From Candidatus Adiutrix intracellularis (GTDB lineage Bacteria; Desulfobacterota; Desulfarculia; Adiutricales; Adiutricaceae): a DNA stretch of 56,799 nt. This document shows, piece by piece, positions 47,599 to 56,482 of the stretch (position 1 is its first letter; each line of letters starts with the position of its first letter). The notes beneath the pieces are model-generated. The model was not told where the DNA came from. It saw nothing but the letters and a program-made list of their open reading frames with translations, and ran no database searches. The DNA lies in NCBI GenBank assembly GCA_001577715.1, contig LQAA01000047.1:1-56799 (forward strand). The letters run 5' to 3'. The position numbers and the translations under genes are program-made.

Positions 47599-49035
47599 TT
47601 ATTTAGGTTGCGATTTTAAAAGTCTGACCAAAATTTCTCCGGCCAGCTTAGGGTTAGCCGCACCCTGACTTTGTTGCATAAGTCGACCCACAAAAAAAGA
47701 CAGTATTTTTTCCTGGCCGTTACAGTATTTTTTAGCTTCGTTAGGGTGAGCTTTAATAAGATCGACGGCTAGGGCTTTAATAGCTCCAGCATCGGAAACC
47801 TGAAGCACTCCTCTGAGTTCAGCTAATTCTTTCGGGTCGGTACCATGTTCAAAAATTTCTGGAAATAGGTTATAGGCCGCCCGCCGGCTTAAAGTATTGT
47901 CAGTTATCAGTTTAGCTAGAACAGCCAAGAGTTTGGGTGTACACTTAGTTTCTAGTGGATATATATCCTCTCGTAGGGCGGCCGGGAGTAGAAGTTCTAG
48001 CATCAGAGTCGCTAGTTGCTTGGGTTCATCAAAAAAAGATTTGGCAGCTTCGAAATATTCTATTGCTCCCCGCCGGTTCTGGATTATCGCTACCTGTTCT
48101 CTAGTCAGGCCCAAAGATAGGAGTACCATCGTGGTTTCCTCCGGTAAGCACGGTAATTCGGATTTAAGTCGGGCTAGAGTCGCCGGGGAAACCGGCACCG
48201 ACGGTAAATCTGGCTGGGGAAAATAGCGATAATCGTGGGCTTCTTCTTTAGATCTCAGAGCCCTAGTTTCCTGACGAACCGGGTCGAAGAGGCGGGTTTC
48301 CTGAATTATTGGTTCACTCCGTTCATACTGTCTTTCCTGGCGGATAACCTCATATTTAATAGCCTGACTTACATGGCGGAAGGAATTGAGATTTTTAATT
48401 TCACTACGGATACCCAAGTCTTCGCTTCCTTTAGGGCGTAATGAAATATTAATATCACAGCGAAATTCTCCCTCTTCTAGGCGACCTTCCGTCACTTTTA
48501 GATGTACTAGAATAGTGTGGAGTTTTTTTAGAAATTCCACCACTTCCGCGGGCGAGCGGAAGTCTGGTTCAGTGACGATCTCTATTAGCGGCGTTCCAGC
48601 TCGATTCAGATCCACTAGAGTTAGACCCCGTTGCTTATCGTGGATACATTTGCCGGCATCGTCTTCCAGGTGAATGCGATTTAGACGGATAAATTTATTC
48701 TCGGACTCGGGTAGAGTAAATCCTCCTCCTTCACAGATGGGGGGAGTTAGTTGAGAAATTTGAAAACCATTGGGCAGATCAGGGTAAAAATAATTTTTCC
48801 GAGAAAAGATTGAAAAGTTATTTATTTTGGAACCAAGAGCTAAACCGGTCCAGGCGGCCAATTCTACTGCTTTGGCGTTTAAACGAGGTAAGGCCCCCGG
48901 TTGTCCGGAACAAACTTCACAGATATGGCTGTTAGGTTCGCTTCCCACTGAAGTTGGGCAGGAACAGAATAATTTAGTGGCAGTTTTCAATTGGGCATGA
49001 ATTTCTAGACCGATGACTGACTCCATAACGGGCAT
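47599..49035 (-). CDS. gatB: Aspartyl/glutamyl-tRNA amidotransferase subunit B
   Basis: 478 residues. Kinase/transamidase that phosphorylates the mischarged amino acid and adds ammonia. VIGLEIHAQLKTATKLFCSC opens the catalytic domain. The Cys residues in CSCPTSVGSEPNSHICEVCSG form the zinc site; YFYPDLPNGFQISQ and EFRCDINISLRPKG are family marks. The YqeY-like tail domain ends MQQSQGAANPKLAGEIL. First gene of the gat-glmS operon. A second ATG (MESVIG) is three codons in. Confidence 0.97.
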   Translation of the reverse strand: MPVMESVIGLEIHAQLKTATKLFCSCPTSVGSEPNSHICEVCSGQPGALPRLNAKAVELAAWTGLALGSKINNFSIFSRKNYFYPDLPNGFQISQLTPPICEGGGFTLPESENKFIRLNRIHLEDDAGKCIHDKQRGLTLVDLNRAGTPLIEIVTEPDFRSPAEVVEFLKKLHTILVHLKVTEGRLEEGEFRCDINISLRPKGSEDLGIRSEIKNLNSFRHVSQAIKYEVIRQERQYERSEPIIQETRLFDPVRQETRALRSKEEAHDYRYFPQPDLPSVPVSPATLARLKSELPCLPEETTMVLLSLGLTREQVAIIQNRRGAIEYFEAAKSFFDEPKQLATLMLELLLPAALREDIYPLETKCTPKLLAVLAKLITDNTLSRRAAYNLFPEIFEHGTDPKELAELRGVLQVSDAGAIKALAVDLIKAHPNEAKKYCNGQEKILSFFVGRLMQQSQGAANPKLAGEILVRLLKSQPK

Positions 49036-49774
49036 AAACTGATCCTTTTAAAGTAGAATTGATCAACATTATAATGGTGATTGGAGATTCTGCCAAGGAA
49101 AAAGCGGGGGAGGGAAAATTGAGTCTATATTTGGTTTTTGCCTATATATAGACAGTAAGTGTTTACACATAGATAAATATTATTTAGTTTATTTTAAAAA
49201 TAAAACCTTAAGTTAAAAAGTAATTTTAAATTTAATTATGAGTCGGATGCTAAACATCTGTCAACAAGGGATTAGTAGGCTGTCTAAAATTTAAAAATAA
49301 AAAGCTAATTTAGTTATAAAATTTGTTGAAATTAGTTATCTTCTATTCAAGGTAGTTTTAAAAAAGATAGTTTAAAATTTAGAAAAAGCTCTTACTTAGG
49401 AGGTAGATTGAAATAAAAATCTAAAAAGTACCTAGATTTAGAGTTTATTTAAAACATAGCACGATTATATCTAAATAACAATCTAAGTTAAGCCTGGAGA
49501 AATTTTTTGATTATCTTTCTTTGCTTGTCTGAATTTTTAGTAAAGTTATAAAAATTGAATAGTAAAATGGTGGATCCTCATTACCAGTAACGCTAGATTT
49601 AAAGTATTTAATTGGAGTGTGATTAACTTAACTTCCTTTATTTGAACCTGACGATTATTTTTGCCGAGGGCCTGACCTTCTTAATCTATTGTGTTTTGGG
49701 TTATGTCTCGTCAGTAAACCTGGAAGTTAGCCTTCCGGCTTGCCATCATGGGGGTCACCTTATTCTTAAGAAGC
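49036..49774. other. Decayed AT-rich region upstream of gatB
   Basis: No gene recognised. The sequence aggctgtctaaaa near 49270 resembles insertion-sequence ends, and AT-rich debris follows to ~49560. A hydrophobic fragment at ~49645-49740 (FAEGLTFLIYCVLGYVSS) was not identified. The gatB promoter should lie near 49040-49200, but no clear boxes were seen. Confidence 0.4.
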
Positions 49775-49813
49775 GAAGCCTCTAGTTCAAGTATAAACCT
49801 GAACTAGCGCTTC
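49775..49813 (-). terminator. Stem-loop just after the NhaD-type gene
   Basis: CTAGTTCA (49782-49789) and TGAACTAG (49800-49807) form a perfect stem, extended by GAAGC / GCTTC pairing outside. It begins eight bases after the antiporter stop. No T-run follows on the minus strand, so it may be a weak terminator or a 3'-end stabiliser. Confidence 0.5.
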
Positions 49814-49821
49814 CATTTCCC

Positions 49822-51276
49822 TTAAGTGAAAAATATAAAAGTAATTATTACGAATAAGGGAATTAAAATACCTAGTGACCAGACCATATAGCCGAAAAAG
49901 CTAGGCATTTTTACTCCTTGCCCCTCTGCTATAGCCCGGACCATAAAATTGGGCGCATTGCCGATATAGGTATTAGCCCCCATAAAGACGGCTCCAGCGC
50001 TGATGGCGGTCAGGGTATCGGGAAGAGTCGTCATTAAAGTTTTCGCTTCGCCTCCGGCCATGTTGAAAAAAACTAGGTAAGTAGGAGCATTATCTAGAAA
50101 GCTTGATAAAATACCGGTTAACCAGAAATATGTATAATTTAAAGGCTGGCCGTTAAAAGAAGTAGCCAGAGCCACCAAGTTCCTCAAATTACCTTCGCTA
50201 CCGGCCCTTAAAATGGCGATAGCCGGGATCATGGTTATGAATATGCCGGCGAAAAGCTTGGCTACTTCTAGAATAGGGCCCCAGGTGAAGTTGTTACTTC
50301 GCCTGACTTCCGGTTTAGTCAAAACTAAAGATAACCCCGTTAGCCCAAGTAGAACTGTATCCCGAGTCAGATTTTGAAAATCTAGAAAAATATCGGCCCA
50401 GACGTGAATTTTAATTCCACTTCGCCACAGACCACTTATGAGTACCATTAGCACTACCCCGGCTAGAAGAGGGAAGTTAATCGAGCCGGTAAAGCCGAAA
50501 GGTTTATGAGAGCTGTCCAGGGTTAGTTTCGGTCGGCCTTCACGGTTATATAGGATAATATCAATCAGAATATAAATCAATAGAAGGGTAGTGGCCATAA
50601 ATATGGTTTTAGTAAAAAGATGAGTAACAGTCCAGAAAAAAGAAACACCTTTTAAAAAACCTAGGAAAAGCGGTGGGTCGCCGAGAGGGGTTAAAGAGCC
50701 ACCAATATTGGCTACTAGAAATATAAAAAATATTATCGTGTGAACTCGGTAGCGTCGGTGGGCGTTGGCCCGTAAAACAGGCCGGATTAAAAGCATAGCT
50801 GATCCAGTAGTACCCACCAGGCTAGCTATGAAAGTACCGATTAGTAGCAGTAAGGTATTGAGATGAGGGGTACCTACTAGCGTTCCAGTTAGGTGAATAC
50901 CTCCGGTGATGGTAAATAGGGCTAGGAGTAGAATAACGAAAGGTAGATATTCTAAAAGTAACGTTTCTACGACGGCGTAAGTGGTTACGGTTCTGCCGAA
51001 AATTAAGGTACTGGGGATGAGAAATAATAGGGCCCAGATCAGAGCTGTTTTGCCAAAATGGTGTTTCCAGAAATGGGGGAAGCAGAGCGGCCCCAAAGCT
51101 ATGGATATAAGCATTCCGGCGAAAGGTAGAACCCACCAGTTCGCCAGCTTCGTTCCATTGAAATGATAGGAATGACTGGCCTGAGCTGCTTCAGAGGCTA
51201 GGGCCGGTTTACTTATAAGCACTACTACTGCCAAAATGACTAGAAAATATCGGAGTTTAACATTCATTCTTGACAT
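49822..51276 (-). CDS. NhaD-type Na+/H+ antiporter (ion transporter superfamily)
   Basis: 484 residues with a signal-like first helix and about 12 further membrane segments. Matches a branch of the NhaD/CitMHS/ArsB-like ion transporter superfamily, judged by GTTGSAMLLIRPVLRANAHR, NIGGSLTPLGDPPLFLGFL, LSSFLDNAPTYLVFFNMAGG and FMGANTYIGNAPNFMVRAIA. The two re-entrant-loop signatures (SLTPLGDPP, SFLDNAPTY) are complete. Probably exchanges Na+ for protons, though substrate is inferred. Directly follows the split Na+/amino-acid symporter (60-base gap), so sodium could be a shared theme. Start chosen as the first ATG; MNVKLRYF three codons on is an alternative. Confidence 0.85.
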   Translation of the reverse strand: MSRMNVKLRYFLVILAVVVLISKPALASEAAQASHSYHFNGTKLANWWVLPFAGMLISIALGPLCFPHFWKHHFGKTALIWALLFLIPSTLIFGRTVTTYAVVETLLLEYLPFVILLLALFTITGGIHLTGTLVGTPHLNTLLLLIGTFIASLVGTTGSAMLLIRPVLRANAHRRYRVHTIIFFIFLVANIGGSLTPLGDPPLFLGFLKGVSFFWTVTHLFTKTIFMATTLLLIYILIDIILYNREGRPKLTLDSSHKPFGFTGSINFPLLAGVVLMVLISGLWRSGIKIHVWADIFLDFQNLTRDTVLLGLTGLSLVLTKPEVRRSNNFTWGPILEVAKLFAGIFITMIPAIAILRAGSEGNLRNLVALATSFNGQPLNYTYFWLTGILSSFLDNAPTYLVFFNMAGGEAKTLMTTLPDTLTAISAGAVFMGANTYIGNAPNFMVRAIAEGQGVKMPSFFGYMVWSLGILIPLFVIITFIFFT

Positions 51277-51336
51277 CCAGACTAAAGATTTCCACTTCGC
51301 TTTATAGGGGTAAATAGGGGGAATTATGGAAAGCGA

Positions 51337-52263
51337 TCAGTCCTCCAGATTTTTTGGGTTGTTGAAGAATTCTTTAGCAAGTTTGAAAGTAACCGGGCTC
51401 AGAAGTAAAAGGGCGATAAGATTGGGGATAGCCATTAAACCATTAAAGAGATCGGCTAGATTCCAAACTAGAGTTAATTTAGAGAGAGCGCTAATTGGTA
51501 CGGCTAGAGTGAATATGATGCGGAAAGGTAAAGCTGCTTTGTGGCCGAATAGGTAGATAGTACAACGTTCACCATAGACGCACCAACCTAAAATTGTTGA
51601 AAAAGCAAAAAGAATCAAGGTGATGGTCACTAGCCAGGAGCTGAGACCACCGGGGAGAGCATGGTTAAAAGAGATAGAAGTCAGAGTAGCGGCGTTATTA
51701 ACGCCAGTAGCTGTCCACTGTCCGGAAACTAGGTTGACTAGAGCGGAGATAGAGCAAACTATAATAGTGTCCAGAAAAGGATCCAGCATCCCCAATAGGT
51801 CCTGTTTAATCGGGTTTTTGACTATTGCCGTAGCGTGGGTAATGGAAGCGCTGCCCAGACCGGCTTCATTGGAAAAAAGACCTCTGGCCATACTCATACG
51901 AATAGTTATAGCTAAGGTAGAACCGGCAAAACCGCCAATAGCCGCATGGTCGCTAAAAGCGCTACTGAAAATTTGGGGGAAAGCCCCCAGCACTTTTCCA
52001 TAATTGATGATTAAGATAGCTAGACCGCCTAAAATATAAATTATGGCCATACCCGGAACCAGAACCCAGGCTACCATACCGATATTTTTAACTCCGCCGA
52101 TCAGAATAACGCCGGACAAAATTAGAAGGACAATAGCGATGGCCAAGGGTGAGGCTATGTCACTAGATTGTTGAATGATATTAGCGGTAATAGCGTTGGC
52201 CTGAGTTATGTTGCCTGTGCCGAAGCTGGCCACCATGCCGAAGATGGCGAAAAGAGTGGCCAT
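51337..52263 (-). CDS. C-terminal piece of a split sodium/amino-acid symporter (AGCS family)
   Basis: 309 residues from an ATG that immediately follows an in-frame TAG. The sequence continues the AGCS protein without a gap: FAIFGMVASFGTGNITQANA, GGLAILIINYG, SNEAGLGSASITHATA (a core AGCS motif) and TTILGWCVYGE-like helices. AGCS proteins are single polypeptides of ~450-500 residues importing alanine or glycine with Na+. Together with the next entry it makes a normal-length protein, so one Trp codon (TGG to TAG) has probably been lost. The piece may be re-initiated at the ATG, be read through, or be dead. Confidence 0.85.
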   Translation of the reverse strand: MATLFAIFGMVASFGTGNITQANAITANIIQQSSDIASPLAIAIVLLILSGVILIGGVKNIGMVAWVLVPGMAIIYILGGLAILIINYGKVLGAFPQIFSSAFSDHAAIGGFAGSTLAITIRMSMARGLFSNEAGLGSASITHATAIVKNPIKQDLLGMLDPFLDTIIVCSISALVNLVSGQWTATGVNNAATLTSISFNHALPGGLSSWLVTITLILFAFSTILGWCVYGERCTIYLFGHKAALPFRIIFTLAVPISALSKLTLVWNLADLFNGLMAIPNLIALLLLSPVTFKLAKEFFNNPKNLED

Positions 52264-52737
52264 CTATTTCCAATTGGTCTCGAGACCGTTTTTAATGTAA
52301 TACATGGGGTCGCCCACATAACTGCCGTCGGGGGTCACTTCGCGGTATTTTACGGCTAAGGTGGCTTCATAGAATTTAGTGGCCATGCCGAAGGTGGCTG
52401 TTACCCACATCCAGAAAACTGCCCCCGGCCCGCCAACCAGTATGGCTGTGGCCACACCCACAATGTTACCGATTCCGACAGTTGCGGCCAGAGAGGTTAT
52501 CAGGGCGTGCCAGGGGGTTAATTCTCCTTCGTGGCCTTCCTGGTTTTTACGGCCTTTCCACATAACAATAAAGGCCAGGTTAAGCTTACGCCAGGGGATG
52601 AATTTTAGACCAAACATCATGACGACGCCCACGCCCAAAAGTAGGGGGATTAGAACATAGGGACCCCAGATAATACCGTAGATATGACTTAGCCAACTGG
52701 TTAGTTTTTGAATAGAACTGAGTTGTTGATTTTCCAT
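52264..52737 (-). CDS. N-terminal piece of a split sodium/amino-acid symporter (AGCS family)
   Basis: 157 residues ending at TAG (52266-52264). AGCS N-terminus: WGPYVLIPLLLGVGVVMMFG, LTPWHALITSLAATVGIGNI with the Na+-binding GIGNI, VGGPGAVFWMWVTATFGMAT, GSYVGDPMYYIKNGLE. The family continues WKW-xx-LFAIFG, and here the second Trp position is the stop, with the next codon ATG. Good ribosome site (AAAGGGGGG). Everything else in the gene is well conserved, so the break is recent or tolerated. Confidence 0.85.
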   Translation of the reverse strand: MENQQLSSIQKLTSWLSHIYGIIWGPYVLIPLLLGVGVVMMFGLKFIPWRKLNLAFIVMWKGRKNQEGHEGELTPWHALITSLAATVGIGNIVGVATAILVGGPGAVFWMWVTATFGMATKFYEATLAVKYREVTPDGSYVGDPMYYIKNGLETNWK

Positions 52738-53761
52738 TTCCCCCCTTTCTTTTAGCTATTTAGTCTTATTTGAGGGCTATTGGGGCTAAACTATTTTATC
52801 TTATAAAGTTTATGAAATTCAACTTGGAACAGATAAATAAATATATAGCCATTTTTATTTGAAATATATCATTACACCAAATAAAAGACAAGTAAAACTA
52901 ATTAACAGAGCCAGGGCATTAACAAGCTTCTTCGAAGCATTTCGTGTCTCAATTTGCTTTTAAGGACCAAATTATGATAAGCTTTTTAAAAAAGTCTGAT
53001 TAGGTGAGAGGCTGCATAATATAATTAAGATTTGTGAAGAATTTATGTAATAGTTGTAGTCAGTGCATAACAGGCTGTGCTAAAAAGACTTTGAATTTAA
53101 TTCGACGATAGGGTCGAACTGGTAAATAAAACTTACTTCGATGGTCTGGAGGCTTACTTGGGACAATACTCAATCGCAGCTTTAAAAATTATAGGACGTT
53201 TGGATAGGGAATTCGATAAATTAGCTGTTTTTATTTAGAGGCATAGTCCATATATAAAAGCGCTAATCTCTTAAGATGGTGAACTTTACCAGGCGATCTA
53301 AAGGTTAAGCTAACCGAGCGCGATAATTGCGACTTTTTTTTTCGGTAGAACTTTGGCTTCTTAGCTTATACAACTGAAATCGCTTCAATTGGCGATTATG
53401 TTTTTAATTTTCCGGTTCTAATCCTATCCGCTTCTTGCTCAGCTTTTACCGGACTGGAGTTCCATCAAATTTTTTTGATCTCCAGTCTGCCACTGGAGAT
53501 AATTTGCCCTAATTTTGAGGAGATGGAATTATTCATTGCGAATTTAACGGTTGTAATGAAGACCTATTCCCTAGCTAGGGAGATAAAGACATTAATGTTG
53601 GGCGCATCTTGGTACGGAGGTTTGGCTTATGTGGTCTAAAAGTTAATTAAAGATTCTGGCTGGGAAGGTGATATTATTTTTTGCTTCTTAATAATCACCT
53701 CGTAAGGATAAATTACAAAAAATTCAGATAATTGAAGTTATTGTAGAAAGGAGAAATATTT
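52738..53761. other. Decayed region with a ferredoxin-like Cys motif
   Basis: On the plus strand, 53028-53090 reads KNLCNSCSQCITGCAKKT, a CxxCxxCxxxC iron-sulfur pattern (Cys codons at 53046, 53055, 53064, 53076). Further blocks in shifting frames include GLEAYLGQYSIAALKIIGRL and DREFDKLAVFI (~53140-53230) and LAREIKTLMLGASWYGGLAY (~53570-53630). They look like one dead iron-sulfur protein or a small operon, but no family could be named. A hairpin with a 7-bp outer stem ACTGGAG/CTCCAGT occurs at 53453-53487. Confidence 0.45.
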
Positions 53762-54019
53762 GTGTCTGTGACTATGTGCCCTGGGCAAAATAGTGCTTTT
53801 TGGAAACCGGACGATATTTTTGACATAGTCTGCCCGATTTGTGGGGCCAAGATTGAATTTTTTAAAGACGAGGGGCGTCGTCATTGTCTTGGTTGTGGTC
53901 AGGTCTTTACTAATCCTAGGCTTAACGTTGGGTGTGCCAAATGGTGCAAGTTTGCCGATAAATGTTTGGGCTTAAATCCGGAGATAAATCAAAAATCATC
54001 AGATATGGAACGAACATAG
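53762..54019 (+). CDS. Small zinc-ribbon protein
   Basis: 85 residues, GTG start with AGGAG about nine bases upstream. MCPGQNSAFWKPDDIF is followed by two CxxC pairs (IVCPICGAKIEFF and HCLGCGQVFTNPR) and a third Cys cluster (VGCAKWCKFADKCLG). I recall such short proteins in Desulfobacterota, sometimes next to or fused with HD phosphohydrolases; no HD domain follows here. Likely binds one zinc in the paired CxxC knuckles. Function unknown. Flanked by decayed DNA on both sides, so it is probably a stand-alone gene under selection. Confidence 0.8.
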   Translation: MSVTMCPGQNSAFWKPDDIFDIVCPICGAKIEFFKDEGRRHCLGCGQVFTNPRLNVGCAKWCKFADKCLGLNPEINQKSSDMERT

Positions 54020-54371
54020 CTTTTGGAAGCTATGAATATCCGGGGAGTGAGGAATGAATCATACACTCGTTAGTAATAACTTTATTTTTTTAATTTTTCT
54101 AGTAGCTCTAAATATTTTATAATAATATTATATAATTATAAGATTAATTTATTAAAATTAAGTCCTTTTGCTTCCTTTTATATTAGGCGAATTCCTAAAA
54201 TATTGATCAATCTTTGGTTAATTAAAAAAATTGGCAGAAAACTAATTATATTATTTTTATAATAATTATAAATATTTATAATAATAATGTTTTTAAGGAC
54301 GGTTTTAAATTTATTTAGTGAATGAAAAAGTTCAATTATGAAATTTATTCTGACAAAGGTGTGATGAATTT
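54020..54371. other. AT-rich spacer
   Basis: Very AT-rich, with low-complexity runs of tataataat type at ~54110-54290. No gene, hairpin or clear promoter was recognised. The macrodomain gene start at 54372 has AAAGG about 13 bases upstream. Confidence 0.4.
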
Positions 54372-54884
54372 ATGAAAGAACGGCTTATCATAAAAGTTGG
54401 AGATCTAATTTATGAAAAGGTGGATGCCATCGTTAATGCCGCTAATAATTCCCTTCTGGGCGGTGGAGGCGTGGATGGTGCCATCCATCTAGCCGCTGGG
54501 CCGGAACTTTTGGCTGAATGTCGCACTATCGGAGGCTGTCCTACTGGTGAAGCTAGAGTAACCGGCGGTTATCGGCTCTCGGCCCGCTGGATCATTCATA
54601 CCGTGGGCCCGGTTTGGCATGGGGGTGGGGAGGGTGAAGCCATTTTGTTAGCTTCGTCATATCGCCGTTCTTTGGAAGAAGCCGTACGAGTGGGAGCTTT
54701 AACTATAGCCTTTCCGTCTATATCCACTGGGGTTTATAGTTACCCTAAGCCAGAGGCCGCGCTGGTGGCGGTTACCTCAGTTAAATATTTTTTGAACAGC
54801 CATCTTGAACTTTCTGAAGTGCGTTTGGTCTGTTTTTCTGAAGAGTCAGCCACACTTCATTGCCAGGCTTTGAGTAGACTTTAG
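54372..54884 (+). CDS. Macrodomain protein (O-acetyl-ADP-ribose deacetylase, YmdB-like)
   Basis: 170 residues, a single complete macrodomain. [31 protein letters not shown] carries the ADP-ribose loop and the catalytic Asn/Asp pair of the MacroD/YmdB group; [30 protein letters not shown] and [12 protein letters not shown] form the rest of the pocket. It removes acetyl or mono-ADP-ribose groups. No ADP-ribosyltransferase or toxin gene neighbours it, so housekeeping removal of O-acetyl-ADP-ribose, or reversal of host or phage modification, are both possible. Confidence 0.93.
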   Translation: MKERLIIKVGDLIYEKVDAIVNAANNSLLGGGGVDGAIHLAAGPELLAECRTIGGCPTGEARVTGGYRLSARWIIHTVGPVWHGGGEGEAILLASSYRRSLEEAVRVGALTIAFPSISTGVYSYPKPEAALVAVTSVKYFLNSHLELSEVRLVCFSEESATLHCQALSRL

Positions 54885-55099
54885 GGTTAATTGTTGGGTG
54901 CGAGATTAAAAAAAATATTTTGGCTGCGAATGTGTAATAATTTTTTTTGATGGAATTATAGAGAGGATTCCGTTCAGAATTATCGCCCAGAATAGTTAGT
55001 AACCGTTTATGGGGCGTATTTTTTCTATAGGTAAAGATTTACAAATTGAGTAGTGAAGAATGTACCTGCTTCGTATAGAAATAGATTGATAATCTAGCG

Positions 55100-56482
55100 C
55101 AAAAATTATAAGAGGAGGTACTTTCTCCTAATATGAATGGTATTAGCCGTCTAGATGCGCTCTAATCAGGTACGTTCGGTTTCGAAACGAGTTCCTTAAG
55201 TGATAATTTTGTCCAAAACCACAAAATTAATGATTTGCTTAGCTAAGTTGTTAGTAACCTCAATTTCTAAATTTGCGATGAAGCATAGGTATAAAGCAGT
55301 ATCTTTGTAAAAATGCCTAGTTAAATTATTGACTTCCTTTCTTTCTGGGACCTTAAAGGCATCGTTTCGTAAACAACCTCCGTATTTTTTTAATTTATTA
55401 TGAGTAGTTGTATCGGCTTTTGTTTTGAACCGGTTATGAACTGAAATAGACGTCGTAATCATTTCAGAAGCTTTAACTTATAATTTTGGGCTTCCGAGTT
55501 CTAATTTTCTAATAAAAATTTCTAGTTCTAATAAAATGAGTCAGACAGAATTAAGTCTAAGCCGGGTAGATTTTTAAACACTTTTTATAGGCTGAATACT
55601 AATAACAATCAAGTAATCCGGCAAAATATTTTCCTAAAATTGATTGTAAAGCCTCTGATGATTGAATGGCTAGTATTTTGGGCACTGTGTAGAAAGCAGC
55701 TTAAAAACCCAGGTTAAAAAATAATACTAATTTTTTTTATCCAGTCTCATTTATATTTAACAAGGGCTGTTCGGATAGAGTATCTAAGCCTCTTCGTAAA
55801 GAGTCTTCAAAGTAGTAGAGACTTTCTTAAGGTATTGGCTATTTTCTACGGCTGATTGAGTACTCTAACACTTCGACTATAAAAGATTGTAAAGACTAGT
55901 ACGAAGTATGAATTTTATTTTTTAAAAAAGTTGGACAGACGATTAAATTCGGATCTATGAATCTACTACTAATAACTTCAGATAATATTTAATTACGATA
56001 AATTTCTCCATAACATTTATAACAGTAGATAGCCCTACGATAGTTAGGAAGCTATTAAAGGTTGATAATCAACTTAATTTATTGCTGCACGATGTCTTTA
56101 GCTGGTTTAACGATAAGCTCCCCACTGCGATTGGAGACTTTTACTCTGGGGTAAGGGTTTTGATCTCATTAAGTTCTTTAAGGATAAAAGACATACGGAA
56201 ATGGAGCTTATGCTTTAGATCCACACCAATTTTACGTTTTTTTGTGCTTATTTTGTTAATGGGGATTGGTAATATTAGACAATGGAGACTTTAATTTATT
56301 GCTAAAATTATTTCAGGCTTCAGCTAGTTTGGTTTCCAGTTCGATAATTTTATCTTATAAGGTAATGTTCTTTATCCATAATAGAGTATTTTAATCGTGT
56401 AAAACTTCAAGAACATATTCTAGTTTACTCATACGCTGGAAAGCTTAAAATACTGTACCTTGCGGTTTGCTTGATCTCATGA
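55100..56482 (-). mobile_element. IS66-family transposase relic (copy 2, nearly full length)
   Basis: Minus strand: a possible start at ~56482 (MRSSKPQGTVF), LETKLAEA and NNFSNKLKSPLSNITNPH near 56330-56230, decayed middle, then KEVNNLTRHFYKDTALYLCFIA, TNNLAKQIINFVVLDK and GTRFETERT near 55380-55150. The last blocks match the IS66 TnpC end (TNNLAEQAIRFVVxDR, QGTRSExGRR). Length about 1.35 kb versus ~1.5 kb in intact TnpC. Sequence near 55760 resembles the GGCTGTYCG repeat core. Not functional. Confidence 0.7.

Noticed and set aside
54110-54290. AT-rich runs resembling origin or promoter elements
   Set aside because: Similar low-complexity tataataat runs occur at ~15.72, 19.39 and 22.70 kb; they fit AT-biased decay and show no repeat unit.
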